Shown here: positions 34,627-48,326 of the stretch, one piece after another
Position numbering within the stretch: position 1 is the stretch's first letter
Layout: each line of letters opens with the position of its first letter
NCBI GenBank assembly: GCA_007026445.1
Contig: VDMD01000022.1
Span: forward strand, 124,001 to 188,000
Source of the DNA: Schizophyllum amplum
Taxonomy: Eukaryota > Basidiomycota > Agaricomycetes > Agaricales > Schizophyllaceae
Direction: 5' to 3'
Length of the DNA: 64,000 nt
Notes under the pieces: model-generated
Seen by the model: the letters and a program-made list of their open reading frames with translations, nothing else
Database searches by the model: none
Told to the model about the DNA's origin: nothing
Made by a program: the position numbers and the translations under genes

Positions 34627-36143
34627 ATGGCTCCCGACAACGACTGCAGCCCGTGCACACCTGCCCAGAAGAAGCCCAAGTGAGCACGTGCAATTTAGGT
34701 ATAGACGCGTTCAATGCTAACGCGTCGATTAGGCGCCGCAACCGGGTTATCCTGTCTTGCCTCAATTGCCATGCATCGCGCCGGATGGTCAGTACGCATA
34801 GTACCCTCACGCGTTGCCGTCGCTCACGATATCCATAGTGCGACAGAGAACGTCCGACATGCGGTCGCTGCGCGCAGCTCGGCCTTGCCGCGCTATGCAT
34901 GTACCAGACGCCAGATCCGAGAGGTACCATGAGCCACCCACCGCCCCCTCCTGCGCAAGCTGTCGATTCCGAGACTTCAACGCCTGAGGTATGTATAACG
35001 TTCATCGTTCTTTCCAGTTAGCTCACATGTTTCAGGCCCTGGCCCATGAGCCCATGGACACATCGCCCGCGGTGTCCACGTCTTACACCTCTTCATCTGC
35101 GCCCGTCTCACCTGCTACCTACCCTTCATCTGCGCCGATGACACCGCCCTCTTACCCATCACGCGCGCCCTCACCGCCCGTCTACCCGGCATGCATGCTG
35201 CAGAAGCAACAATCGCCCATGCCTCTTCCACCTGTCCCTCCGTGCGAGGTACGTCGGTTCTCAATACTAGATGAGCGCCGATCTGATTAGCTTTACAGCG
35301 CCCGCCCAACGATGACTTCGACATGTCAATGGGGTCCGGTTCTGCATGCGCTCAGGCATCCTACCCGCCGCCGCCGGTCCTGAACTTCCCGCCAGTGCCA
35401 ATGTCAGCATGCGACCAGGCATACCTGATGGCGAGCACGTTCCCGTGTCTGCCTTGGTGGAACGCCTCGTCCGCCTTCGCCGGCGCTCCCGTGCTTCCCG
35501 CCATGCCTCCGTGTCCGCCGGTAACGTCGCCAGCACAGCTGCCTGTCGACCAACCCCAACAAATTCCGGTGCCGACTTGGGATACACCCGCGCCGATGAG
35601 TTGTGGCGAGCAACGGGCGTGCACAGAGCAATTCGACATCAACCAGTTCCTCGCTAATGTGATGCAGTTCCCGACTGCATGGGAGGTGCCTTCGATGCCC
35701 CCGGTGCCTACGCCCGCATCAGCACCAGCGCCCACTCAGGAGACTGCCGCGCCTGCGCTGAATCCGGAGGAGTACCGTCAGCTGTTCGATAGCATGTTCA
35801 ATGCAGGCGCGCCGTGCGCGATGGACTGGGACTCGCTGGCCGAACCGCCCGTGAGCGACACATCCATCTCGCCGCCGTCCGTTCCCCCTCGTATTCGTCG
35901 CCATGCTCGTCATTGAGCACGCCGTGCTCGTTCCTCACCACACCATGCTCGTCACTGGGGCTGGACGGGTTCGACTTCGACAACCTACTCGGCATTACGG
36001 ACGCCGCCGGGTTGCCCGACATGGGGCTCGACCTGACGCCGTGGGACCTGTCATTGCCGGACGAGGGGGAGCAGCTTCAGGAGGACCTCTTCCAGCCGTT
36101 CGTGCCACAATCATACAACTGGCTCTCTCCGGGTTACGCATAG
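34627..36143 (+). CDS. Zn2Cys6 fungal transcription factor, Pro/Ser-rich, one frame break
   Basis: The exons are 34627-34679, 34733-34787, 34839-34988, 35036-35248 and 35299-36143. The zinc cluster is complete across an intron: CX2CX6CX6CX2CX8C, with CLNCHASRRM on exon 2 and CDRERPTCGRCAQ on exon 3, preceded by a basic KKPKRRNR stretch. Zn2Cys6 clusters bind CGG-type sites. After it come Pro/Ser/Thr-rich low complexity (residues ~65-330) and an acidic, hydrophobic C-terminus (LDGFDFDNLLG, DLSLPDEGEQLQEDLFQP), which looks like an activation domain. The exon sum is one base short of a whole frame: around 35880-35886 (GTTCCCCC) the frame must slip once to reach the C-terminus. Otherwise translation would stop at 35914-35916, leaving out the acidic end. 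The MAPDNDC start is the first ATG before the cluster. No middle homology domain is seen. Confidence 0.82.
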
Positions 36144-37456
36144 GCACCGTCACCTACGCCTTCGCCTCCTTCCCTCCTGTCTTGCCTCCCCCTTTCACGA
36201 ACATCCCTGTACATAGAGGGCTCAAAATCCGGCTTCGTAGACCGGCGCACTCATTTACGACTGCACTTCGATCTTCATCATCCATCCTTGCATTTGCTAT
36301 TTATCTATGGCCCGTCGCTGGCCTGCTTTATCTACTTGCTTACTTATCATCGCGCATTGTTGTATACGGTACTTTGGATCTACGTCTTACCTCGCACTAC
36401 CACCACCACTGGCATTAGATCTCACATTGTAGATGGGGGCGTCGCAGCGCAGGCGCCTCTGCATTAGCATACTCATTGTATCCGTACAGATGCGGAGGAA
36501 GGAATACTTAATTATACTGTGTTCACTGGACTGGCGAGAGAGGTTCAAGCTTCAAGGCCTTGAGTATCAAACTCAAGTTCAGTGAATAAGAGATAAATAG
36601 CCAATCAACTTCGTCCGCGTCAGGACTTGATGTGCAGGCTCAGATCGAACTGGGGTATGCGCGTAAGTCAATACATTCAGTCTCAGAACCTGCTATGAAA
36701 TCAAACCTCCGTGTTCGATGAATGTCGCAGCGCATGAAAACAATCATTATTCCTTCTTAGACGGGTGTGGATCCTGGTCGTCGTGGCGTGCAGCGCGTTT
36801 CCGGGGCGGGGGTTGGAAGGAATGGAGAGAGCCATCCGCACAGCGCGCACCCATACGGTGGTGCGGTCTTGCTCAATCGCAAGTTGGTAAAGGGAGTCAT
36901 GCGCCGCGGCGACCGCGCGCAACCGTCATCCATCTGAAGGTAAACGGTAGAATGAGTTTGGGCTTATGGTTTCCAGTACTCACAAAAGATGATCGATGAT
37001 AGCTTGAATCTGGCTTGGAACATCGTCGCCGTCGTCGTCGTTCGGGTGCACTCGTGAACCAGGGGGCCTACTTACAGCATTATCATGTCGCGAAAGAAAA
37101 ATTTCCTTGCAGGAAGGCCGTCAACATGTGCTTTTACGAGAGCATTTTAATCGGACGGGGTACAAAGCTCTGGTCTCATCGTTCGACTGATTCGAGTGAA
37201 TGTTCGACTTCAGTGCGATGATCAACCACGTGGCGGGATCGCCACCCGCCGCACGTGGCCGTGGGCCAAACTGACATTTCAACTTGGATTTGTGCGGAGG
37301 CGCCCCGCGGAGCCAGCCCCAGGGCAGGCAGTGCGCAGGGATCGCTCAAACAGGGGACAGACTCCTCGTCATGGTCAAAATATAGAGCACTAGATTACGC
37401 AGCGACGCACACCTTTTCTCTCTGCATCATCATTCTCGCTCCCAAATCCCGCGCCC
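36144..37456. other. Intergenic
   Basis: This is 1.3 kb with the 3' flank of the Zn2Cys6 gene and the upstream region of the next gene. No supported gene; near 36545-36580 CTTCAAG/CTTGAG words repeat in both orientations. Confidence 0.4.
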
Positions 37457-38576
37457 ATGGATTCCAAGTCGCAGTTTGACGGCGCGCAGACGTTCCAGGA
37501 GCCCCCCAATCCGACGGTCATGAGGATGCCCGAGCCATCAAGCTCGCACGACATGCAGATGCACGCTCCTCCAGCGTACGACGAAGAATCATACCACCCA
37601 GTACCGGACTCGGAGCCATCTTCTCAGCCGGCTGCGTCGCCGTACTCCCAATCGTCTTCGTCCCCATACTCCCAGCCATCTTCGTCACTATACTCTCAGC
37701 CGTCCAGCTTGTCGCCTTATCAGCAGGCACCCATAGCGGCACCATCGTCGCACTTCCAGCAGGCGCCCGCGGCTTTCCCATCGTCCCGCAGGTCTCGCCA
37801 CGGACGACATACCTCCACCCGTGGGTCAACAGACTCTCCTGCACCCGTCCGCGGCACCCCAGCCTGTTTTTCCCACCAAGCGCCGCCCAGCCTGCCGTAC
37901 CCCGACTTCCAGCCCACATTTCTCATTGCCAATGGCGATGGCGAGCACATCCACAAGGGTTTCCCGATCGCGGTGCCGCCGTCCACAGCGTATCCTCATC
38001 CATTCGAATCGCACGGGGTGCTCGAGGTAGACTGGAGGACGTGAGTGTCGCGTCGGGTTGCGCACTGCTGCGCACTGCATGAAATTGACACTTCTCCAAA
38101 GGTTCCTTGAGGATATCCTCTCGATTGCAGCGCTGTCGGACGAACAGCGCTCGAGGGCGAGCCTCCCGATCGTCGCCTTCATTCCCATCGTCAGTACGTG
38201 TACATTGCTTCATGCTTCCGTCCAGAGCTCTTACTCGTCACAGACGTCGTTGTTCGTGAGGGTCTCAAAGGTATCATGAAGTCCCGCAAGGTGCACCCCA
38301 TCTGCAAGCTCCTTCATACCTGGAACCACGTACGTCCCATGTCGTTAGGATACATCGTCTTTTCATAATTGACATAGACCCTAGCATTATTTCAATTCGC
38401 GCAGGATGGAAGTCATCCTGATGCAGGGCAATGCTCGCATCGACCAGGAGAGCGCGCCGCTGCCCAAAGGCTCCGAGAAAGAGGGCTATACCGCCGCCGG
38501 TTCCAACTTGAACTTCGATACGAAGGACAAGACCTTCCGTCTGGTCGTGCGCGCTATCTCGCAGCCTTCTTGCTAG
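37457..38576 (+). CDS. Conserved agaricomycete protein of unknown function
   Basis: The four exons are 37457-38040, 38102-38193, 38244-38329 and 38385-38576. The N-terminal ~150 residues are disordered and repetitive, with several SPYSQ/SLYSQPSS units and a Tyr-rich, Pro-rich character. The C-terminal half is globular: VLEVDWRTFLEDILSIAALS, REGLKGIMKSRK, then LLHTWNHHYFNSRRMEVILM and a closing FRLVVRAIS. The W-N-x-Y-F-x-x-R-R-M-E-V phrase recurs in proteins of mushroom genomes that, to my knowledge, have no assigned function. No signal peptide, transmembrane segment or catalytic motif is evident. Frame intact with GT-AG introns. Confidence 0.8.
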
Positions 38577-38965
38577 TAGTCAATCTTTCCATCACCCTCG
38601 ATACCCCTCGTTGCTTCGCTATTATGTTCTATATATCTATCAGTACTAGTACGAAGAATGGCCGGAAGGTTTACTTCCGGTGTGTAAAGCTCGCGATCCT
38701 GCTGGTGCCAGTCAACTGCCAATCCATGAAGGGGGATCTTGAGAACGTTGACGATAGTCATGCTGAAGTTTGACTCCGAGTCCGAAGGCAGCGCTCCAGT
38801 CACTGATTACAGAAGGCAGACGAGAGTGGGAAACGAAGCTGTGGTTGGTCTAGTCGTACATAAATAACTAGTAGTGTTGTACATTCTATGTCTGAATGTC
38901 CCATTATGCCCCTTCTATAGTTTACACGAGAATGCTTTTGTACGCACAGCCGAAGACACGCGCGC
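38577..38965. other. Convergent intergenic region
   Basis: These 389 bp lie between two converging 3' ends and hold only 3' UTR/terminator sequence. Nothing else seen. Confidence 0.45.
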
Positions 38966-41064
<2,099 letters not shown>

Positions 41065-43049
41065 TGTGACTGAGAAACTAGAAGAGCGGTAGAGTGAGGA
41101 ACTCTAGAGAGGTGAGTGTTGGATGCAGGTGATGATGCGATGGGTCCCCCTCGGCGCTTTGAACGGCTTATATACCGTCTGCGCTGCCCGCGACATCGAT
41201 GTGGAGCTTTTGTCACGCAGGCGCACTGGGCGCGCCCGACAGACGTGATTGGCAAAGGAAGGGGTCGGGCGGGTCTCGATCGGCCTGCGCCCGACATAGC
41301 CCGTGGGCGCGCGTATGCGCGTCAGTGAATCCAGCCCGCCGGCATACAGCCTGTACCTTTCTGGGACCATCTCCCGCCGCCCGAGTGCGGTCGAGGATGC
41401 GGCTTCAGGCTGGACCAAGAGCGCGGAGGGCCATTGGAGAGTCTAATCTCGGTGGAGGATGTCTGCCTTGAGGGGGCACCGTAACGCAGGTGTAATGGTC
41501 GATTCATAGGACTCGATACTGATCAAGGGTTCCTTTCCCAGTAGATTCAGTCACATTGACAATTGGCGTGTAGGCGAAGACCAACAGGTGAGGCAGGTGA
41601 GGACAGTCACGGTCTCAAAGAGGAACATCGAACTTTCGCGCATGGCGGTCTTGCGGTGGTCTCAGACGGGTCTCGGCCAAGGCGAGATGAACATGCACGT
41701 GCGCGGCATGTGCCGAACGGGTCCCACGGTTCAACTTCTGGCCTGTGTGCGGCTTGCGGGTCATCTCGGGCGTCTTGCCAATATCCTCGAGCTCTCGAGT
41801 CGCCTTGAGTCAAAAGTCATCGTGCTGGGCAATCGCTGGACGTCATGTATCCTCAAGGCACCGATGCTGTTTTCCTACCCTTCGTCCGATTGGACGTCGC
41901 TGCGCGCGGCCGACCAGGCCTTGTTGTACAAATACATGCTGGGGCCCTTCCCTTTCATCTTCAGGTACATTTTCCTCGTCGAAATACTGATAAGACGCAG
42001 AAAAGGGCATACGAATGTCATGAAGGAAGCACCCTGCGCATTCACGTCAAGATTGAATAAGCTGTATGAGGCAAAATGCTTTCCGCTCATGGCTTCACAC
42101 CCCGAGGAGTGGCGAGAGTAAGCTTGGGTGTCTCAAATTCCCAGCGCAAGCGCGCTCCTTGAGCACTCCGGCTTTAGCATGGAATGATACTCCATATATA
42201 GTATGGTAATCAAAGGCCGCCTCAGAGGCCATTGTTGTGATCGCAGTCCGTCGCTTTACGAGCCACGGGCCACCCCCTGCGGAGTCGGAGGAAAGTCTGT
42301 CGCTCAGCGTCGCCTTATATGATAAAGAATAGCGAACTGATGATTTGGAGAAACTCCTATGTTGCATGCCCGCCAGAACGAGGGTGCGCTCCGGCGATGC
42401 TCGATGCATGTCCCAACATCGTCCTACGAGCTGGCGAGCTAGCAAAGGTTCATCGAGACTGTGTCCGCTGCTCGTTATATTGTCCTAAAAAGATGTCAAG
42501 CCGATCGTCAACCTTGGTCCAAACGCACATCATATAGACGAGGGGAGAGCCTGACCAAACAGCACGAACGAGTGATACATGCCGACCATCATGTTCCCTT
42601 ATGCCGAGCAGAGCGGGGGGTGGCAGAAGATAGGCACTCAATGAACGATGTTAAATGTCTCTTGAAGTTGAAGAAGCTGGACGGGCCGTGACCGTATCAT
42701 TCGGTAGACGATGACATCGCCGCGTACTCGTCGGGTGACCCTCGTATACTTCAAACGATGCGTGTATGAGAAGAAGCTTCCGATAAGTATGTCACTCTCG
42801 GAGGTACAAGGGTGCTGAAAGGCTGTGCAAGAGGAGGCTCGGCAAGCTGACGAAAGAGTCACAGCCAAGTTCAACTTCGCTCGGGCCGTATGACACACGT
42901 GCACAGCCATCCACAATTACCTCACTGTGTTCCTCAATCACTGTTTGCAAAGGAACGCTTTTTGGATTCCGCTGCTATATTCTTCTTCTTGTTCTCCTCC
43001 CACCACCATCACGAACGCTCCGACCACCTGACCACACTTTGCACCGAGC
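41065..43049. other. Divergent intergenic region between PDC and the oxysterol-binding protein
   Basis: This is about 2 kb. The first few hundred bases are the presumed PDC promoter. A 177-codon plus frame at 41588-42121 is listed separately as doubtful. The remainder to 43049 shows nothing supported apart from pyrimidine-rich sequence just before the next start. Confidence 0.4.
41588..42121 (+). CDS. Doubtful hypothetical ORF
   Basis: This is a 177-codon uninterrupted frame beginning MRQVRTVTVSKRN and ending ASHPEEWRE. It has a hydrophobic stretch near residues 120-135 (PFPFIFRYIFLVEIL). I recognise no family, and its composition is not clearly coding. In an intron-rich genome an intronless frame of this size between two promoters may be chance. 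Confidence 0.2.
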   Translation: MRQVRTVTVSKRNIELSRMAVLRWSQTGLGQGEMNMHVRGMCRTGPTVQLLACVRLAGHLGRLANILELSSRLESKVIVLGNRWTSCILKAPMLFSYPSSDWTSLRAADQALLYKYMLGPFPFIFRYIFLVEILIRRRKGHTNVMKEAPCAFTSRLNKLYEAKCFPLMASHPEEWRE

Positions 43050-45051
43050 ATGAGCGCGAAGGATACCCAAGATAAAGATGTAACTGGAATCGACCCGGGC
43101 GCGGTCGTCGACGAGGAGGCTCCCGGCCCCGCGATATCAGTCCCCGAATCCAACGATACCGGAGAGGGCGGGAAGCTCAAGATGATCATGCAGCTCGTGA
43201 AGAAGTGCTTCGGTGTCAAGGACATCGCCGCCATGTGCGTTCGCCACCCCGGCTGTTTTACCCCGCAGCGCACTGACGGACGTGTCACATCAGGCGGCTC
43301 TCACTACCAGCGTCCTTGCTGGAGCCCATACCCAACCTAGAGTACTGGCATTACCTGGATAGGCCAGATGTCTTTGCATCGTACGCGTTCCTTGCGAAAC
43401 ATACCGCGCGTATCTGACACGCAAGCCAGCATCAATGATTCAGAGGATCCCTTCGAACGTATCCTGGCCGTCGTCAAGTTTACATTTACGAAAGATTTGA
43501 AGTTTGTGGTGCGTAGAATATCTGTGCGTACCGTGCGCGCCCTCATCGTCCTCCAGCACGGCAAGATCTGCAAGCCGTACAACTCCGTGCTAGGAGAGCA
43601 CTTCCGCGCTCATTGGGACGTCGTCCCGGCCTCCAATGACTTCGTGTCCACGGGGCCCGAACAGTCATCACCCGTACCCGAGACTGCGAGCATCCGAAGC
43701 GCTCGGAGCTCCAAGAGCACTCGAAGCGGGCTTAGCTTGCTATCGAAGCCGGGCAAGAGCCCTTCCACGGCTCCCACATCCGTGGAGGCGCAGATGTCTA
43801 ATCTCAGCCTGGAGGAGCAGCGCACGCGCGTCGTCTTCCTCACCGAACAGGTGCGTAGGCGTTCTGCTGTGCGCGCTTGGCGCGATCTGTATGAATAGCC
43901 GCCCAGGTCAGCCACCACCCGCCCGTGTCGTCATACTACGCTGCGTGTCCGGACCGCCACGTCGAGATGTATGGGACGGACCAGATATCGGCCAAGGTCT
44001 GCCGGGTTCATTTATCGCACGGTCCCGCGCTCATCAAGGCTTGTAGGTATCCGGCACCACCGTCCGCGTCCTCCCTGGGCAACATAACAAGGGCATCTAC
44101 ATCAGGCTGACCGGCGGACCTGGGTCGGGTGAGGAGTACCACATCACGCACCCCTCCGCCAACGTGAACGGCGTCCTCCGCGGCAACTTCTACGCGACCA
44201 TGTCTGAGTCGACGATCATCACCTGCGACGGCGGCAAGCCCGGGCTGCCCAAGTTCCGTGCGATAATCGAGTACAAGGAGGAGTCCTGGCTCGGCAAGGC
44301 GCACTTCCTCGTCGACGGCGTCATCCACACCGTGCACGATGGCGACGAGCCGTGGACGAAGGTGAAGGCCGTGCCGCACAACCGCGTCGTGGCGATCTTC
44401 GACGGCAGCTGGCGCGGGAAGATCCGCTGGCGGCGCGTGGGCGCGGGGTCCTTCGCGGTGCCAGCGAGCGCAAACGCGTCGCGCACGTCGCTCGCGCCGA
44501 GCGTGGCCGCGGGGGGCAAGTCGGCGATGTCGAGCGTGGCGGACTTTTCGAAGAGCACCAACAGCGAGTACGAGGACCTCATCGACCTCGCCGCGCTGCA
44601 GGTGCTGCCGAAGTCGGTGCGCCCGCTGGAGGAGATGGAAGAGTACGAGAGCCGGAAGCTGTGGGCGAGCGTGACGGATCACTTGTTGAACAAGGAGTAC
44701 TCGGAGGCGACGAAGGAGAAGATTGACATCGAGCAGAAGCAGCGGGATATGGCGGCCGAGCGGAAGAGGAAGGGCGAGGTGTGAGTGTTTGGCGTGAGGA
44801 GCTTTTCTTGGTGTGGTTGCTGACGGTTCCGCAGGTTCACGCCGAAGTACTTCGTGGACGATATCAGCAGCGGGTATGCGACGCTCACATATGTGGGCAA
44901 GAGCGTCGTCGAGGACATGGTCAAGGACGCGCCGGGGCGGGATGCGAAGACTACCAAGGACGCGGACACTATCGAGGAAGGGGACCAAGAGATCTCCATT
45001 CCCGTCCCGGACGACACGCCCGAAGCGTTGAAGACGCCGCTTCCAGCATAG
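43050..45051 (+). CDS. Oxysterol-binding protein-related protein (OSH/ORP)
   Basis: ORPs move sterols or phosphoinositides between membranes. The signature EQVSHHPP is present, split by an intron after EQ. Order of motifs: LKMIMQLVKKCFGVKDIA, RLSLPASLLEPIPNLEYW (lipid pocket lid), DPFERILAVVKFTF, KPYNSVLGEHF, then after a Ser-rich insert of about 60 residues EQ/VSHHPPVSSYYA, NVNGVLRGNFYATM, LPKFRAIIEYKEESWLGKA, FDGSWRGKIRWRR, PLEEMEEYESRKLWASVTDH and the coiled KEKIDIEQKQRDMAAERKR. The C-terminal ~60 residues (FTPKYFVDDISSGYATL) follow a last intron. No PH domain or ankyrin repeats precede it, so it is a short ORD-only type with insertions. Frame intact. Confidence 0.92.
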
Positions 45052-45961
45052 CGTTCGCTAAACGGACACTCCTACATACCCACTGGGCACCTTCACGTAC
45101 ACCCATGGGTTCCTGCGATGGGTATTTCCTGTATATTTACAAATGTCCCGATCCTTTGCCCCTCGAACACAACATACGCTACTAGCTAGAGCATTCACGA
45201 CCACGCCGACGATTTCTCACACCATATGTACCCATCTCTTCTGCCTGCCTTGGATTACTTACGCGTTGAATAATCACTCGGACTGTACGTAGTAGTTGCA
45301 GCTCCCTTCGAAACTGGAAACAAGGATGAAGCTGAATATCGCGAAAGTCCAGTTGAAGGCTACGTTCTGTGTGCACCTTAGACAAGCACACAATTGAATC
45401 GAGTGTCATTGAGTGAAGGGGCATCGATGGTTCCGTATACCGGTGAACATCCCACGGCTGAGGAGACATCCTAAGACTTGTGTGGGCATCCTAAGGTTGT
45501 TCTCAAGGTGTATCCCATGTTATCCTGAAGCTGGGGGGACATGCGCAGGGTATAAAGGGGCTTGCTCATCGTGCTGTAGATGTATATGCATGTCAAGGCT
45601 TTGATGAAAGTGATGAGCGTTTGATAGCACTGCATGCTTTCGACATCTTCTGCTCTCTTCGCATCTTTCTCTTCTTTACCATCTCAGTTGCATTCCAACT
45701 CCAAGTTCAGTGGGTGGTCCATGATGCGGGCGCTAACGGAGTAAGTATCGTGGCCGTGGGAAGCAGTGCAACTTGCGTTTCTCCGTCATCACTTCCGCCA
45801 GCGTTTTGATAGTGACTCTTGCATACCGCGCTGAGGTCGTCCTCAGAGGTCTTGCTTGAGGCTCCTGGTCTAGAGACGAAGGTACAACAGGAGATACGAC
45901 AAGGAGAGGAGCGGTATCATGTGCGTACAAATGTTCGATGTCACCCTTACCTCCCCCCAAC
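45052..45961. other. Intergenic
   Basis: The 3' flank of the ORP gene and upstream region of the surface protein. Only short frames; CATCCTAAG recurs near 45466 and 45487. No supported gene. Confidence 0.4.
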
Positions 45962-47578
45962 ATGTTCCCCAGGTATTCGTTGGCATCTTTGGCAGTAGGA
46001 ATGGGTGTGCTGCCTGCCGCCGTAGCCGCAAACGTACCTCGACAAGTGACTGCGACGGGAACGAGCACGGGGGCGGCCACCGGCGCGTCCACGACGAGCA
46101 CAACGCTGTCTCCGACCTTCATCTTCAGCGCTGTCGACGACATGAACAGCTGCGAGCCCGCGACTATCGACTGGATTTATGCTGGGCCCGATGCTGACGT
46201 CCGGCTCGAAATCTCGAGCATCGACGTCACGCAGAGCTCCGCGCCGGCGTCCACGACCATGCGGCAGACGACCTCGCGGAGTCTGCACCTCACGATCACG
46301 GACGGAACAGTCACACAGCCGCAGCGTAGGCAGGCGACGGGCATCATCACCAGCCAGGCGGCGTCTGCAACGGGGGCGGGTGGCTTGACATCCCTCATCT
46401 CCACCTCCATTCCCTCATCCGACCGTACATACCGCTGGTCCTCCGTTTCCGTGCCGCAGGGCTGGTATCGTCTCAACGCGTCCATTCCGTCACGTAACTA
46501 CGTCGCCAGGACATCTGCCAATTTCTTCGTGCGCAACGGTACGGACACAAGCTGCCTCGTGGGAAGCGGCGCCAGCAATAGTGCGACTAGTCCCCAAAGC
46601 AACAGCGCGACTAGTCCCACTTCCAGCTCATCATCTACCGCGGTCGCCATCGGTGCCATATCGTCCAACAACTCCGTCGACGCAGGCACAATAGCCGGCG
46701 CCGTCATCGGCGCTGTAGCGGGCCTCGCGCTCCTCGCCGGCGTCCTCGTCTGGTTCCTCCGCCGCCGTAAGCGTCCGAGGAACGCGCCGAAACAGCCCAA
46801 ACCGTACGCCGGCATGCACCACCAGCACCGGGGCAGCGACGGCTCACAGGGCCACATCCTCTCCCACGCGTCGCACGGGAGCACGTCGGAGAGCACGGTG
46901 GGTGGGCACGCGTCGGACGGCACCCTGGGCGGACACGCGTCGCCGACGTCGATGAGCGAGGAGAAGCTGGAAGGCGGCGGCGTGGTCGTGCTGCAGAGCC
47001 GCGGCCCGAGTCAGGACCAGCAACGGCGGGCGAGCGTCGAGCACCGGCGCACGCCGAGCTACCCACCGACGCCGACACCGGACGTAACCCCGCCCGCCGT
47101 GCCCGCGGCGACCGTGACGCGCTCGGCAACACGCAATAAGACGCCGCGCAAGCCCGTGCCCTCGTACATCGCCGCGGAGGAGTCGATGCCGCCCTCGCCG
47201 GTGTCACCTACCACGTCGAACGGGCATGCCACGTCGACTGGACACGCCGCGTTGAATGGGCCTGCACCAGCTCTCGTCCACCGCTCGTCCGACGGTTCCG
47301 TGAACGCAGCAGACACCACCCCCGTCAGCGCCAAGTCCGCGCGGCGCAAGAGCACGCAGTCCGGCCGTGGTGGCGAGCGCTCGTCAGGACGTGGCGGCGA
47401 GCGCTCCTCGGGGAAGGGAGATCGCGTGCGCGCGGAACAGGAGCGCGTCGGGCACTATGCCGTGGGGCGGGCGGGCACGCTCGACAACGTGCGGCCCGAT
47501 CTGAAGAACAAGAATAGCTGGGACGACCGACCAATGCACTACCTGATTCCGGATATGCCACCGAGCGCGCCACAGTAG
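45962..47578 (+). CDS. Single-pass surface protein with KRE9/KNH-like ectodomain
   Basis: The ORF is 538 aa, intronless, beginning with a signal peptide (MFPRYSLASLAVGMGVLP, Ala-rich cleavage region). The ATG eight codons upstream only adds a Pro-rich lead, so the inner ATG is preferred. The ectodomain (~30-215) has a C-x-P-x-x-I-x-W start (SCEPATIDWIY), SVPQGWYRLNASIPS and a closing C, which recalls the Ser/Thr-rich KRE9/KNH domain of fungal wall proteins. A Ser/Asn stalk and one membrane helix (GAVIGAVAGLALLAGVLVWF, then RRRKRPR stop-transfer) follow. The cytosolic tail (~280 aa) is disordered, with repeated GGHAS and GRGGERSS units. Architecture suggests a wall-stress sensor or wall-linked receptor; that is inference. 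Confidence 0.8.
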   Translation: MFPRYSLASLAVGMGVLPAAVAANVPRQVTATGTSTGAATGASTTSTTLSPTFIFSAVDDMNSCEPATIDWIYAGPDADVRLEISSIDVTQSSAPASTTMRQTTSRSLHLTITDGTVTQPQRRQATGIITSQAASATGAGGLTSLISTSIPSSDRTYRWSSVSVPQGWYRLNASIPSRNYVARTSANFFVRNGTDTSCLVGSGASNSATSPQSNSATSPTSSSSSTAVAIGAISSNNSVDAGTIAGAVIGAVAGLALLAGVLVWFLRRRKRPRNAPKQPKPYAGMHHQHRGSDGSQGHILSHASHGSTSESTVGGHASDGTLGGHASPTSMSEEKLEGGGVVVLQSRGPSQDQQRRASVEHRRTPSYPPTPTPDVTPPAVPAATVTRSATRNKTPRKPVPSYIAAEESMPPSPVSPTTSNGHATSTGHAALNGPAPALVHRSSDGSVNAADTTPVSAKSARRKSTQSGRGGERSSGRGGERSSGKGDRVRAEQERVGHYAVGRAGTLDNVRPDLKNKNSWDDRPMHYLIPDMPPSAPQ

Positions 47579-48326
47579 GGTCCTGGGTTCGGTGGTGGAC
47601 CCACGGGTGACGAATCCGGTTCAACGCATCCCAACGATTTCGTCAGACACCGCACCTAGCACGTCTACTCTTTCTACCCTTATATCTCTAATGATATATA
47701 TGCCTGATCTTGTCGCGCGCGCCCTATGGCGTCGCGCTGTTGATGAACGCTCGTCCGTACATTTATTCGCTACGAACACGCTTTGTTATGCTCACTTCCC
47801 TCTGTTATGCTTACTTCTACATCCATTGTATACTAACGACCCAAAAGCTATCGATTGGTCCGGACTTGTATTCGTAGCTAGCTGATGTGAATAATGAGTG
47901 CCCCTAGTCGGGCGGAAACATCAATGTCTTCCCAGCCTTAGGATGTCTTCCCAGCTTTAGAGCATCTCCTCAGACTTAAGATAGCCCCAGCACATCGTCC
48001 TCAGCAGCTCTAGACCTCTCTAGACCCCATCTTCCGATGTGGAGAGATACGTGGTAAGCGGCCATCGAGAACAACCCAGGTCAGATGCATTGAATCTGTA
48101 TTCAACAGGGTATATAGGTCTCGAAACCAGTCGAGCATGTCCAAAGTCCTGTGGGGTAATAACATACAAAGCAAGGAGACGATGAGGTATATGCGTTATG
48201 CTAGAGTTGTGTATGAAATTCGTTCATGAGACGCACGGAATCGTCACCGACCGCGACCTGAGCGAAGGTGACACGGGCAGCGGGACAGACGCCGTCGATC
48301 GAGGGGACGTAGGCGGTACCCCTGAG
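47579..48326. other. Convergent intergenic region
   Basis: This is 748 bp between converging genes. It contains small direct repeats of GATGTCTTCCCAGC (about 47920-47955) and CTCTAGACC near 48009-48025. No supported gene. Confidence 0.4.

Noticed and set aside
44008..44988. 326-codon minus-strand ORF inside the oxysterol-binding protein gene
   Set aside because: It is antisense to well-conserved ORP coding sequence; GC-rich third positions create long shadow frames. Its sequence is Arg/Leu/His-rich with no family motif.
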